Origin: Hymenobacter qilianensis
Lineage (GTDB): Bacteria; Bacteroidota; Bacteroidia; Cytophagales; Hymenobacteraceae
NCBI RefSeq assembly: GCF_014489555.1
Contig: NZ_CP060785.1
Coordinates: 117,768 to 181,767 of the forward strand
Direction: 5' to 3'
DNA length: 64,000 nucleotides
In this document: positions 19,697 through 28,814 of the stretch, in pieces
Numbering within the stretch: position 1 is the first letter of the stretch
Layout of the letters: every line of letters begins with the position of its first letter
Position numbers and translations under genes: made by a program
Notes under the pieces: generated by a model
The model's database searches: none
Seen by the model: the letters and a program-made list of their open reading frames with translations, nothing else
What the model was told of the DNA's origin: nothing

Positions 19697-20433
19697 CCCT
19701 ATTATATATAGAGTGGAGGTGAAAAGAGGATAGGCAGAGGGCGCCCGATAATAGCTAGACGCTCCTGCCGTGACACCCCCATACTTCTTTAATATATTTT
19801 AATTTATATGTACTAATTAATACGGGGTTGAGCAAAGATAGGCGAAAGTCAGATACCCTGTACAGTTGTTAAACGGACGTTTAACAACTGTACAGGGTCT
19901 TTATAATGTGCAATACAACCTTATAAGAACACAAAGTATATAAAATCGCTTTTGTACTAGTCGGAATAATCATACAAAACTTGATAATGTTAAAATTCCC
20001 AATCGATTTGCATGTTTGCAGGTGCATATTGACTTTTTTAATTTTTGGTCCAAAGATTTTAGGAAATATTCAATTTGGTTGCAAGAGCATTCATGAGCAC
20101 TATAGAAATAGGAGAGGGGCTTACAGTTTCTATCCTTTCGCCGGGCTACTCCCGGGAACAGCGGCCACCGTCGAAGGAGGGTCCATAGGGGGGGGAACTC
20201 ATCGAGCTAAACGAACGAGGACTACGAGGGTCCGTTGGATCGGTACCGCTTTGGGACGCTTCCCGGTAGGAGGAATATAGGCGGCGGTAGCGGCCCTAGA
20301 TGGAGAAGACAAGCGTCATACGCGGGGCTTATCGCTTCCGACCACCGGAAAGAAAGGGCCCATTCTTTCGCAGGACTATCCTAAAAAACGTTAAATTATT
20401 TTATCTTAAATTCCTATTTAACAGTAAGGCCGG
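19697..20433. other. AT-rich intergenic region
   Basis: About 740 bp with no supported gene. The first 420 bp are AT-rich and hold the 21-bp palindrome. A short plus-strand frame near 20030-20100 reads DFFNFWSKDFRKYSIWLQEH before a stop. It looks coding and may be the tail of a lost gene, but no family can be named. Confidence 0.4.
19855..19898. repeat. 21-bp perfect inverted repeat with 2-nt spacer
   Basis: The left arm (19855-19875) begins ACCCTGTACAGTTGTTAAAC. The right arm (19878-19898) is its exact complement, with only GA between. No T tract follows, so it is unlikely to be a terminator. It could be a recombinase site, two abutted transposon ends, or an operator for the recombinase gene. 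Confidence 0.85.
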
Positions 20434-21122
20434 ATGATGCGACCACCCCACGACCGTATTTCCCTGCGGACCGCCGCCCTGCTCGGCGGGCTGCCCCTGT
20501 TTGTGCCCGCGGCGCCGTATGCCGAATTTTATGTGTTCAAAACCCTCCTGGTCGCGACCGATGCTGCCCAGACCGCTCAGAATCTAGCGACCCATCCCAC
20601 CCTGTTTCTCTCCGGCATTTTCGCCATCCTCTTCATCTACCTCTATGATATTGTGCTGGCCTGGGCCATGTATTTCTTTCTCAGGCCCGTGCAGGCCGCC
20701 TTATCCCTACTGGCGGCCGGGTTCCTGGTGGTGTATACCGTGCTGGCCATCGGGGCCCTGCTGAACTTTCTCTCCGCCTATCAGCTGGTGCAGGGGCCCC
20801 CTCCTCCGGAAGGGGTAAACAACGACCACGTCTTGCAGGTGGTAAATGCCCGACGATACGAGATGCATATTGCCTATATCATCTTTGGTCTTTACCTGCT
20901 GCTGAAGGGGGCCCTCCTGTATAAGGCGTCGTATATCCCGACGCTACTGGGAGTGCTGATCATGCTGGCCGGGGCCGCCTGGATTCTACTAAGTGTACAG
21001 CCCTACTTCTTTCGGGGGTTAACCTGTCCTGGCTGCTGGTTTTTTCCACAGGCGAGCTCTTTTTTGGCATCTGGCTACTGGTGAAAGGGACCCGGCTGAA
21101 AGATGCCGACGTCGGCGCGTAA
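20434..21122 (+). CDS. DUF4386 family membrane protein (one frameshift)
   Basis: An integral membrane protein of about 229 residues with six predicted helices: PLFVPAAPYAEFYVF, LFLSGIFAILFIYLYDIVLA, AALSLLAAGFLVVYTVLAIG, IAYIIFGLYLLLKGALLY and others. The pattern GLYLLLKGALLYKASYIPTL followed by GVLIMLAGAAW is typical of DUF4386. The frame breaks near 21016 at CGGGGG. With one G added it reads YFFRGVNLSWLLVF and ends at 21122. The family's function is unknown. Confidence 0.8.
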
Positions 21123-21314
21123 CTGGCGAGTTTGGCCCGCCGGCAGCCCCCGGGTTCCCTGAGCAGAATCACCGGGCGGCCTGAGGAAACTCATGTTCCC
21201 CCGCCCTCTGCTGGCCGACCTTTGGCTCCTGTTCCAAGACCCGGCCGCCTCGCTCCCGCGCCCTTGCCCCATTGCCTTCGGAAGCCACCGCTTCCTCACC
21301 CCTAACCTAGTGCT

Positions 21315-21730
21315 ATGATGACTTCGACTGCCCCTGCTCCCACGGAAAAAAGCCTGGCCGAGATGCCCGCCGTCGACTCCCCCGCTCCGACTGGGCCTTC
21401 GCTGGCTGAGCGCCTGGCGCACCTGCTGAGCACCTCCGTTTCCGCCCAGACGGTGTACGGCCCGCCCATTGCGCAGGACGGCGTGACAGTCATTCCCGTC
21501 GCGCGGGCCATGTACGGCTTCGGCGGGGGCAGCGGTACCGGGCCGGGCCCGCAGGGGGACACCGGCGGGGCGGAGGCGTCCGTATCACCCCCGTGGGCTT
21601 CATTGAGTTGCGGGACGGGCGCAGCCGGTTCCGGCCCATTCGGCGGTCGGTGGTGCCGCTGGTCGTCGTCAGCGGCGTGGTGGCGCTGCTGTTGCTGCGG
21701 GCGGTACCCAGACTGCTGAAGAACCGTTAG
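21315..21730 (+). CDS. GerW/YtfJ family protein (one frameshift)
   Basis: A protein of about 138 residues with the GerW (spore protein YtfJ) layout: LAHLLSTSVSAQTVYGPPI, then GVTVIPVARAMYGFG, and a glycine-rich stretch. After a G-run repair near 21571 it continues VRITPVGFIELRDG and ends with a hydrophobic segment (SVVPLVVVSGVVALLLL). Non-sporulating bacteria carry this family as a small membrane-associated protein of unknown role. There are no partner genes nearby. Confidence 0.8.
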
Positions 21731-21829
21731 CACCCCCGGAGGGGGCATTATTTGCGGCGGTGCCGAGATTCAGGGCCCCTGCCAGGACAAAAAGGAGGCT
21801 ATTATCCGTCCTTATCGCTGGTGGTTGAC

Positions 21830-21929
21830 AGGTTCCTCAAGTTGAAAGTTATCGGAACCTATCCTGAAAATGAGGGAGGCATCCGACAGGATACCCTTAG
21901 GTATCTTAAGGAAGAATTATGATACCTAA
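21830..21929. other. Three consecutive hairpins in the gap between the GerW-like and acyltransferase genes
   Basis: AGGTTCC (21830-21836) pairs with GGAACCT (21854-21860). TATCCTG (21860-21866) pairs with CAGGATA (21887-21893). TTAGGTATC (21897-21905) pairs with GATACCTAA (21921-21929). All three stems are perfect, and together they fill the middle of a 320-bp gap between convergent genes. They could be part of a small RNA, transcript ends or repeat debris. Confidence 0.45.
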
Positions 21930-22050
21930 ACTCTCGCGCAAGCAGGAGCAAGAGAGGTTGGCTTGAGGTATAGTTAGTAATCGCTCTGTCGCTGCGGGGC
22001 CGGCGGCCTCTTCACTCCCCCTTTTCGGCCCTGCCAACGCCGACCCGGCC

Positions 22051-23145
22051 TTAGGTAGCAGCGAGGGCCGGACGGGGCCGGGTCGGCGTTGTCTTGTTAC
22101 GAACGAAGTGCTTACTCCAGGCGGTGAGCGGCCGCTCCACGTAGTTCCACGAGCCCCAGGCCACGGCCCCGATGAGCAGCAGCGATTCGACGAGCCAGTA
22201 GCCATACGCGCCCCGTTCATAAAACGGCAGATAATGATTCAGCCGGTCGAGCACGGGGTACGCGCAGGACAGGACTGTCAGGTGGTAGAGGTAAATGCCG
22301 TAGCTCAGCTTGCCGATAAACAGCAAGGGTTTCGCCGTGAAGACGGCGTTCACCATACCCCCTTTTGTTTCCCCCCGCACCACGAAGTAGGCCATGAGCC
22401 ACACGACCAGCACGGCCACTAGCGTCCGCTGATTCAGATACAGATCGAGCCCCCACGCGCTCTGAGCCAGCATCAGGACTATACTGGCTAAGGCCAGCCC
22501 ACCCAGGCCGCGGTATACCTGGTTGAAGTACTGGGGTTTTTCGAGGACTACCCAGGCCAGCAACGCGCCCAGGCCCAAGGCATCCAGACATGTGTGCGGC
22601 AGCACGTGGCCAAAGCCGGTGGTGGGGACGGCGTACTGGCTGTAGAGGCCCCCGCCAACAAAGAGCGCCATGGCGTAGGGCAACCACGGCCGCGGGAGCA
22701 GCACCAGTACAAAGGGCCACAAAAGGTAAAACTGTTGTTCGACCGCCATGGTCCACAAGTGCGCCAGCGGCCCCCAGTCCTGCTGCTGGTAGATGACCAG
22801 GTTAGAGGTGAACGATACATAGGGGCCGTAGTTAGCGGCCGGTATGCCGCGCCAGAAAAAATCCAGACCCAGTAGCAACAAATAGGCAGGATAGAGGCGC
22901 AAGGCCCGTTTGAGAAAGAAGCGGAGGAAGACGCCCCGCTTCGTGGTGCGCTGAAGCGCCACCGCCTGCCGGTCCCGGAGCAGGAGGGCTGTGATCAGGA
23001 AGCCGCTGAGGGTAAAGAAGATATCGGGCCCCGAAACTTTATCGGAGAGGGTAAACAGCGGGTGGCTTTTCGGCACCGTATGATTGATCAGGACAAACAG
23101 GATGGCCAGGGCCCGCAGGGCATCGAGTTGGGCAATATAGCGCAT
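22051..23145 (-). CDS. Acyltransferase 3 family protein (OafA/YrhL-like)
   Basis: An intact 364-residue integral membrane O-acyltransferase with about ten helices. The N-terminal signature is LDALRALAILFVLINHT, with the catalytic histidine in NH. Further conserved parts are FFTLSGFLITALLLRD (R/K-x10-H type core) and LWTMAVEQQFYLLWP. The family transfers acetyl or other acyl groups to cell-surface sugars. No polysaccharide genes lie beside it, so the acceptor is unknown. Confidence 0.9.
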   Translation of the reverse strand: MRYIAQLDALRALAILFVLINHTVPKSHPLFTLSDKVSGPDIFFTLSGFLITALLLRDRQAVALQRTTKRGVFLRFFLKRALRLYPAYLLLLGLDFFWRGIPAANYGPYVSFTSNLVIYQQQDWGPLAHLWTMAVEQQFYLLWPFVLVLLPRPWLPYAMALFVGGGLYSQYAVPTTGFGHVLPHTCLDALGLGALLAWVVLEKPQYFNQVYRGLGGLALASIVLMLAQSAWGLDLYLNQRTLVAVLVVWLMAYFVVRGETKGGMVNAVFTAKPLLFIGKLSYGIYLYHLTVLSCAYPVLDRLNHYLPFYERGAYGYWLVESLLLIGAVAWGSWNYVERPLTAWSKHFVRNKTTPTRPRPALAAT

Positions 23146-23602
23146 CGGGGAATACGGCGTACGGGTTCAATCCTCCAAACTTAATAATATATTTCAATAC
23201 TTATATATAATAAAACCGGCCCTTGCTACGCGACTAACCTGACTTCCCTGGGCGCTGGCTGACCACGAGCACGCAGGCACCCGATGGGGCCCCGCTCCTC
23301 CAGTCTTCTCCTGTACCCATGCCAGGGCCAGGCCCTGCAGTCGTAGTGCTCCGCTTATTGCAGGTAAACATCAACAAGAGCCGCTACTCGTCACTTCTCG
23401 CAAGGGAGCGTTTAAGAAAGGTGACCCAACAGGTTGCTAAATACTGAGGTGTTCTTGTCTGGGTAGTGATAATGCGGCCTTATCGGTACTAAGTTGAGGT
23501 TCAATCATCTCGGCTTCAAGCACCGTTTTCGTGCACTCGTCTTCCGGTTAGGCTTCTAGCAGTGAATCCATTACTTTCCTCTCCGGCATCGCTGGGAGAC
23601 CC
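23146..23602. other. Intergenic, nothing recognised
   Basis: 457 bp between divergent genes. The first 60 bp are AT-rich, as expected for promoters. No repeat or coding pattern is seen. Confidence 0.5.
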
Positions 23603-24231
23603 ATGAAAAAAACTTGTTTCGTCTTTTTTGCCTTGCTCCTCTGGCTACCCGTCAGGGGACAAGGTGGGGAATCGGCCCTCTCTGATACCCTGTATTCCGT
23701 GCTTCGCGTTCCCCCGCCGGTGGCTTTCCCCGGCCTCAAGCTGCCCAAGTATGAGCCTGCCGCCTGTGTGTTCCCCGCCCTGCGGCAACTGATCGGGACG
23801 GATAAAGGCTGCGGCGAGGCGATAGGGTATTATTTTTCGACGGAGCAAACGCAAGGCAAGGAGTTAATCAAAGTAGCACCCGTCGATTTACGCAGGGTCC
23901 GATCGGGTACCTTCTTTGGGTACTTTCGGCTAGGCAACCGAGTTTTCCTCTGCCACGGAACGAATAAGGCCTAGGTAGCCCGCGCGGCCACGGCCGATTG
24001 GGCTACTTATTGGGCGTGATGAAACCCTACTGGCCCACGGCCCCCGTCACAATCGGGAACACCACTTACGCCGATGTGCTGGAGGTGAAGATTCCCCTCA
24101 GTGACCGCTCGGAAGGGGGCTGGCCGTCGCACTACTACTGGGCCCCGCACGTGGGCGTTGTACGCCTGCGTACCTGGTACAACCGCCAGCCCCGGACCTG
24201 GACCCTCGTGCGGAGTCATATTGTGCAGTAA
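23603..24231 (+). CDS. Secreted hypothetical protein (probable single frameshift)
   Basis: The N-terminal part (from 23603) has a signal peptide MKKTCFVFFALLLWLPVRGQ. The second part, read one frame over, ends HYYWAPHVGVVRLRTWYNRQ and TWTLVRSHIVQ, the closing pattern of secreted Bacteroidota proteins with a YYAPGVGLVR-like block. One extra G in AAGGCC near 23969 would fuse both halves into about 209 residues. The fusion is an inference, supported by the matching frame offset and by the lack of any start codon for the second part. Function unknown. Confidence 0.55.
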
Positions 24232-24267
24232 CCCGCTTGATGGAAGACTGCATACGTCATATACATA

Positions 24268-24510
24268 GTGGCCATTCTAAGACAAGATTATGAAAACAGC
24301 TGTGGGGTGCAGGACGTGCTGCACACATTCAAGAAGGGCCACCGGCTCATGGTGCAGGTGCAAAGCACGTGGTTTCCGCTCGTCGACCGCAACCCACAGA
24401 CGTACGTCAACAACACCTTCGAGGCCAACGAGTCGGATTTCCAGGCCGCCCCGCACCGCCTCTATTTTAGCCCTGAGCACGCCTCGCAGCTGAGGGTGAA
24501 GGTGCTCTAA
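24268..24510 (+). pseudogene. C-terminal fragment of a CocE/NonD (X-Pro dipeptidyl-peptidase-like) hydrolase
   Basis: About 75 residues read VQDVLHTFKKGHRLMVQVQS, then TWFPLVDRNPQTYVN, FEANESDF, APHRLYFS and LRVKVL. This is the closing jelly-roll domain of CocE/NonD-type acylases and peptidases (usually about 600 residues). The catalytic domain is absent, so only the 3' end of a lost gene remains. Confidence 0.75.
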
Positions 24511-24757
24511 CGCCTCCCTAGCCTGAGGCAAACACAAGGCCACCTCAGGGCTTTGCTAGGCATGACTCCGCTGGGGTCGAATTGTTGTCTCACGCGCCGG
24601 GACGGTGAGGCGCCTACCTGCTAGCGGAGCTGTTTTAGAAAACGGTGGTTACCCAGCGAGCCAGTCTGGCTGTTTCACCAACAGGGAATAGTCTGCCAAC
24701 TAGTCTTCGTCGCTACCTGCTTTGCAACCTTCGCCAAACGGGGCTTTGGTGGTGCGC

Positions 24758-26088
24758 TTACTCCCAATTCGGGCGCAGCTGCTCGTAGAGGGACTGCACC
24801 TGTTCCAGCTCATACGTGGTAGAAATAGTTGCCTGCGCGCAGGCCAGCACTAGGTCGGCTTGTTCGTGCAGCACCCGTTTGCGCTCGGCGTGGCACCCCT
24901 GCTCGCCGGCCAGGGCCAGCGCCCGCAGCAGGCGCCGCAGCACGGCCGGGTTGCCCTGCGCATTGGCCCGCACCAGGTCAAACGACAGACGCATGTAGTT
25001 CGCAAAGGTGGGGACGTTGATGACCAAGCGCAGCTGGCGGCCATCGCCCCGCAGGGGTGCCGGAAATTCCTGGCGGGCCAGCTGCCCGCCGATTTCGCCC
25101 AAGTAGTCGACGGCCATAATGGCCGTGGTGGTGTCGTTGACGCCACTCGAGAGCGCTTTGAGGGCAATGTCGACCAGCTGCTGAATGCCAAACCCAATGT
25201 CCTGCTCGATGTTGCGGTGGCGGCCCAGGCTTACGTACTTCATCAGGTCCTGGGGCCACCCCGCGGGCGGGCGTGAGGGGCGTCGGGCTCGGGGCGCACG
25301 CTGAACAGCGGCTGGCCCTGGCCCACAAACGCCCCCATCTCAAAGTTGAGCCGCAGGATGGCCCGGTGGCGGCGGGCCCACTGCAGTAAGCCGTCGGCGT
25401 CGAGGCGTTGCAGGTAGCCGCAGGCGGTGGCGGGCAGCGGGTGCCAGCTGCCCTGCGCGGCCAGCAGGCGCCCGGCGACGGCGGTTTGGTTTTCGTCGGC
25501 GACGGGCTCGCCGAGGTGGTTGGGGAACAGGTCGTTTATCCCCGCGATGGTTTCGAGGGCAATGCGGCGCACGAGGGTGCCCGTTTGCAGGGACTCGGCG
25601 ATGTGGTGAATGAAAAAGACCAGGGCCGCGACGCCGCCCATGGCCAGAAATAAGCCGGCCAGCACGGCCGTGGAGGGCACGAACTTGCCCTCGTCGGGCC
25701 CGCGGATGGTGCCCAATACCGCCAGGCAGTAGGCAAACACCCCCACGAAGTAGCCCATGATGACCTGGTTCACCTCGTCGCGCATGAAGTTGCGCAGCAC
25801 CCGCGGCGAGTACTGGGTGCTGATTTGGGAGAAGGCCGAGAGCGTGACGGCAAAGGCCAGGGTGGCCACCGTGAGCATGGACCCCGCAATGGCCGTGAGC
25901 ATGCCGCGCGAGGCGTCGGCCCCGATGCCGAACAGCAGCGGGAAATACTTGATGCCCTCCACCGTGGTTTGCGCGTCGTAGTGCACCAGGCCGTAGGCCC
26001 CGGCAATGAAAAGAATCACCATCAGGCCTGGCACGAACCAGAGCGATTCGCGTAGCAGCTGCCAGTACTTGAGGAGGCCGAGCTTCAT
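24758..26088 (-). CDS. DUF2254 family membrane protein (one frameshift)
   Basis: A membrane protein of about 444 residues. I take the start at 26088 (MKLGLLKYWQLLRESLWFVP) rather than the longer open frame. There are four N-terminal helices (FVPGLMVILFIAGAYGLVHY, LTAIAGSMLTVATLAFAVTL, VIMGYFVGVFAYCLAVLGTI, AVLAGLFLAMGGVAALVFFI) and then a large soluble domain. The family motifs FSQISTQYSPRVLRNFMRD and GFGIQQLVDIALKALSSGVN are clear. The frame breaks near 25257 (CCCC run) and is repaired by one base. Function unknown for the family. Confidence 0.85.
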
Positions 26089-26184
26089 GACAAACAGGAG
26101 GGTACCACCGGTGGGGAACGAATGTACTACGCGGCCTGGGGCGGGTTCCCCCTTGCACGATAAAGAAAAATGAAAGTAAGCCAC

Positions 26185-26609
26185 TAACTCGGCTTATGCT
26201 AGTTCCCCTTAACGGTGATTTAACCAGCCACCATCTTTTCGATAGGGTCTGAGTAGGGCCCGTTATCGCGCCTAGGCAAGTGCCTAACGGGTGAGAAGGG
26301 CTTATGGCTGTCGTATAAACCCCATTATGACAAGTACACCAGGTGTCGTTAGTGCAAGAGGTTCTTGGGAGGCCAGCGCGCAAAAAGGTGTTCTTTTCTG
26401 AACGGAGGAAGGTAACTGAAAAGTCGTCCGTTCGTCGCCGGTGCCTTGGGCCTCAGGCTGCGCGCTGACCGCTGCTAGAAGGGGGCCTTACGCTAAGTCT
26501 CCGGGCAGGGAGGGTGGGAAAGGAGCGCAGAAGTTGTGTCCCCTGAAAACACAGTTTCTGGCCTCAAGCTTGCTCTTCAGCCGCCGTACTCTTTCCTCGC
26601 CCCCCATAC
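26185..26609. other. Intergenic with a dispersed repeat
   Basis: About 425 bp without a supported gene. It contains a 25-bp segment repeated at 34806 (listed separately). Confidence 0.45.
26310..26334. repeat. Dispersed 25-bp repeat, copy A
   Basis: GTCGTATAA, three variable bases, then CCATTATGACAAG. It matches 34806-34830 at 22 of 25 positions in the same orientation. The first 11 bases recur at 47824. It may be an IS end or a shared promoter element. Confidence 0.5.
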
Positions 26610-26975
26610 ATGCTCTCTATTCAGCCCTGCTGGGGCACCTTACGCACGGAATTAAGTTGCCTAGAAAGGGGGGATGCCGTCGCGCAGGCCTACGCCGTGC
26701 AGGTGCTGGCCCGCGCCGTCGCTGCCGCCGCGCCCTATGCGCCCACCAGCATCACGGCTCGGCCCCGGCCTACGACCGAGGCGGTGAGTGTGACCCTGCA
26801 GTTTGCCGGTGGCTACCGTCTGCAGGTCACCACCCCCTACCCGCAGGCGAACCAGCCGCAGGCGCCGAAAATTATCCTCTCGCTGTTTCACTATGAGCGC
26901 CTGCAGTACGCGCAGGCCGTGCCGGGCGGACAGGTAGCCGCCCACATCGCCGGCGCGCTCTACCCCCTGAGCTGA
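26610..26975 (+). CDS. Hypothetical protein
   Basis: A 121-residue ORF, rich in Ala, Gln and Pro, with protein-like beta patterns (VSVTLQFAGGYRLQVTTPYP and PKIILSLFHYERLQYA). No family is recognised. It has no signal peptide. The next plus-strand ORF starts 88 bp downstream. Confidence 0.55.
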   Translation: MLSIQPCWGTLRTELSCLERGDAVAQAYAVQVLARAVAAAAPYAPTSITARPRPTTEAVSVTLQFAGGYRLQVTTPYPQANQPQAPKIILSLFHYERLQYAQAVPGGQVAAHIAGALYPLS

Positions 26976-27063
26976 GGCCGGAGCTACTGGGCGTCCCGGG
27001 CCCTAGCTCAACCTGCTGCGCGCGGGCTCGTATAGAGCCCGTGACCCGCTAAGCGCGCAGCCG

Positions 27064-27330
27064 ATGGCCTGTTCTCTTTTTACCCCCATTCCCGACGAGT
27101 TACCTGCCGCCGAGCGCGCGGCCCGGCGCAAGCGCCAGCGGCACGCCGAATGGGGCATCGCGGTGGCCCGCTTGGGCGGCACGGAGCCCTGCCGGGCCAT
27201 TGTGCAGGAGTTGCAGCGCTACATTGACGGCGAGGTAAGTTTGCAGCAGTTGGCCGGCCAAGACGAACTGCCCCGGCCCTCGGCCCGGGTGCTGGAAGCG
27301 ACGCGCCAGCGGGAGGAATTTAGCCGCTAA
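27064..27330 (+). CDS. Small helical protein, VbhA-antitoxin-like motif
   Basis: An 88-residue basic, helical protein. The stretch HAEWGIAVARLGGTEPC and then LQRYIDGEVSLQQL resembles the antitoxin-VbhA-type motif (A..s.r.eG...s......Y..Ge.s). The same arrangement recurs in the ORF at 28197, on the other side of the sigma factor gene. No Fic toxin gene is in the window, so the antitoxin reading is tentative. It could simply be a small regulatory protein. Confidence 0.6.
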   Translation: MACSLFTPIPDELPAAERAARRKRQRHAEWGIAVARLGGTEPCRAIVQELQRYIDGEVSLQQLAGQDELPRPSARVLEATRQREEFSR

Positions 27331-27376
27331 GTCGCCTCCTACTACCAGCAGGTCCCTTCTTTGATGGGTAAGGTTA

Positions 27377-27937
27377 TTAGCGCGCCAGTCTGCTTAGGGC
27401 GAGCAGGGCGGCCCGGGCCCGGGTTTTCGCCGTGCCCAGGGGCAGGCCCAGCTCCTTAGCCGCTTCCACGTGGGTGTAGCCCTCAAAGTAGAGTAAGTCG
27501 ATGAGCGCGCGATGCGGAGGCGACAGGCGCTGGGTGAGTTCGCGCAGGCCGATGTGCTCGGGGTGGAAGGTAGTGGGAGCGGGCAGATAGCGGGCCGCGT
27601 CCGCCTCCAGGCTTTGACCGCGGGTGTGCAGGTGGTGCGTGGCGCTGCGCAGCACGTCGATGGCGTGGTAGCAGCAGATGCGTTGCATCCAGGTAAACAG
27701 GCGCCCCCGGGCCGGGTCGTAGCGCCCGATGTGGAGCCAGATGCGCAACAGGCCTTCCTGCAGAATATCTTGGGTCAGCTCCTCGTCGCGCACCAGGCGC
27801 CGAATAGCGTGCCGCAAGGTGGGCGCATACTGGCGGTAGAGCAGGCACAAGGCGTGCTCGTCCCGGGCCAGCAGGCGCTGCACCAGTTGGGCCTCGTCCA
27901 GAACGAGGAGGGGGGATGCCGGAGGGGTGGACGGCAT
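27377..27937 (-). CDS. ECF-type RNA polymerase sigma factor
   Basis: An intact sigma-70 family ECF factor of 186 residues from the start at 27937 (MPSTPPASPLLVLDEAQLVQ); the open frame extends further upstream without protein-like content. Region 2 is LLARDEHALCLLYRQYAP to ELTQDILQEGLLRIWLHIGR and FTWMQRICCYHAIDVLRS. Region 4 is LTQRLSPPHRALIDLLYFEG, then YTHVEAAKELGLPLGTAKTR, the helix-turn-helix for the -35 element. No anti-sigma gene follows. The two small plus-strand ORFs flanking it are its only close partners. Confidence 0.9.
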   Translation of the reverse strand: MPSTPPASPLLVLDEAQLVQRLLARDEHALCLLYRQYAPTLRHAIRRLVRDEELTQDILQEGLLRIWLHIGRYDPARGRLFTWMQRICCYHAIDVLRSATHHLHTRGQSLEADAARYLPAPTTFHPEHIGLRELTQRLSPPHRALIDLLYFEGYTHVEAAKELGLPLGTAKTRARAALLALSRLAR

Positions 27938-28196
27938 AGGCAAGCACGAGAAACAACCGGGAGCAGCAGGGAAAGTCCAATTGGGACAGCTTCCCTTTTC
28001 ACCTAGGCTAGAGAAGAGGGTGAATGGCCTGCATACGCAGACCGGACCGTTTCGTTCCGGGCTGGGGACACGGTAGCCTATCAGGTGGTGGGTAAGGGTT
28101 CGAGGCACCGGGTAAGGAGAGGGCAGCCGAAAAGTCTAACGGGCTGCCGGGCGAAGTGGCCCCCCTTTGCCTGGGCTATTTGGTAGCTACCGGGTG

Positions 28197-28420
28197 ATGA
28201 CGAACCCCTATTTTCCCCTTCCCCCGCCTCCCTGGGCCCGGCGGCGCAAGCGCAGTGGCTCGGGCGCCTGCAGGAGGCCGAGCGCATTGGTGGCATCCGG
28301 GAGGCCGGCGGGCCGTTGGTGAGCCTCGAAACGTTGGCTTTCCTGCAGCGCTATGTGCAGAGCGAGCTGAGCCTGGCCCAAGTCGTGCGGCTGCAATCCC
28401 AGCGCTTATCCCGCCAATAA
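28197..28420 (+). CDS. Small helical protein, related to the 27064 ORF (one frameshift)
   Basis: With one C added to the run near 28226, the ATG at 28197 opens a 74-residue protein that continues as AQWLGRLQEAERIGGI, SLETLAFLQRYVQSELSLAQ and ends RLQSQRLSRQ. Its motif order (R..A..iGG, then LQRYv..ElSL.Qv) matches the 27064 protein. The two appear to be distant paralogues flanking the sigma factor gene. Function unknown. Confidence 0.5.
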
Positions 28421-28578
28421 GGCGCAGGCAGGCCCCCAGATTGCGGTAGCGCGAGCCAGGGTGGTGCGGAACCTGGCGACATTCTTGCGGGGAAAAATTA
28501 CGAAACGCCCTGGGTACTGCGCGCGCACGGTGCTGGGTGATAAGGGTAAGTAGGGGGCAAGACGTAAGCCAGGAGCAT

Positions 28579-28812
28579 ATGCGTACGTGGATTAGTCTTC
28601 ATCAAGCTGGGTTGCTGAGCCTGGCGGGCATTGTGGCCGCGATCCTGCTGATTAACTGGCAGCTGCGCGCTGGGTCCCGATCCGCCCGCGTGCCCGCTCC
28701 CCCTGCGCGCCGGCCGCTGGGCCGCCCGGGGCGGGCGGAGACTGCTTCGGAACCCAGCAACGAGAACAGGGCCGCGCGCCGCCGCGCAGCCGATAAAAAA
28801 GCCGTCCGTTGA
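28579..28812 (+). CDS. Small single-pass membrane protein
   Basis: A 77-residue protein from the ATG at 28579, preceded at good spacing by AGGAG. One transmembrane helix (LLSLAGIVAAILLINWQL) is followed by a basic, proline-rich tail (SRSARVPAPPARRPLGRPGR) facing the cytoplasm by the positive-inside rule. It converges on the alpha/beta-hydrolase gene. No family is recognised. Confidence 0.55.
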   Translation: MRTWISLHQAGLLSLAGIVAAILLINWQLRAGSRSARVPAPPARRPLGRPGRAETASEPSNENRAARRRAADKKAVR

Positions 28813-28814
28813 CC

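Noticed and set aside
13722..24592. Shared 16-mer TCGAATTGTTGTCTCA at 13722 and 24577
   Set aside because: In 64 kb about one chance 16-mer pair is expected, and the similarity does not extend beyond it on either side.
26185..26440. N-terminal extensions of the DUF2254 frame beyond 26088
   Set aside because: The text upstream of MKLGLLKYW is not conserved-looking, and the membrane start fits 26088.
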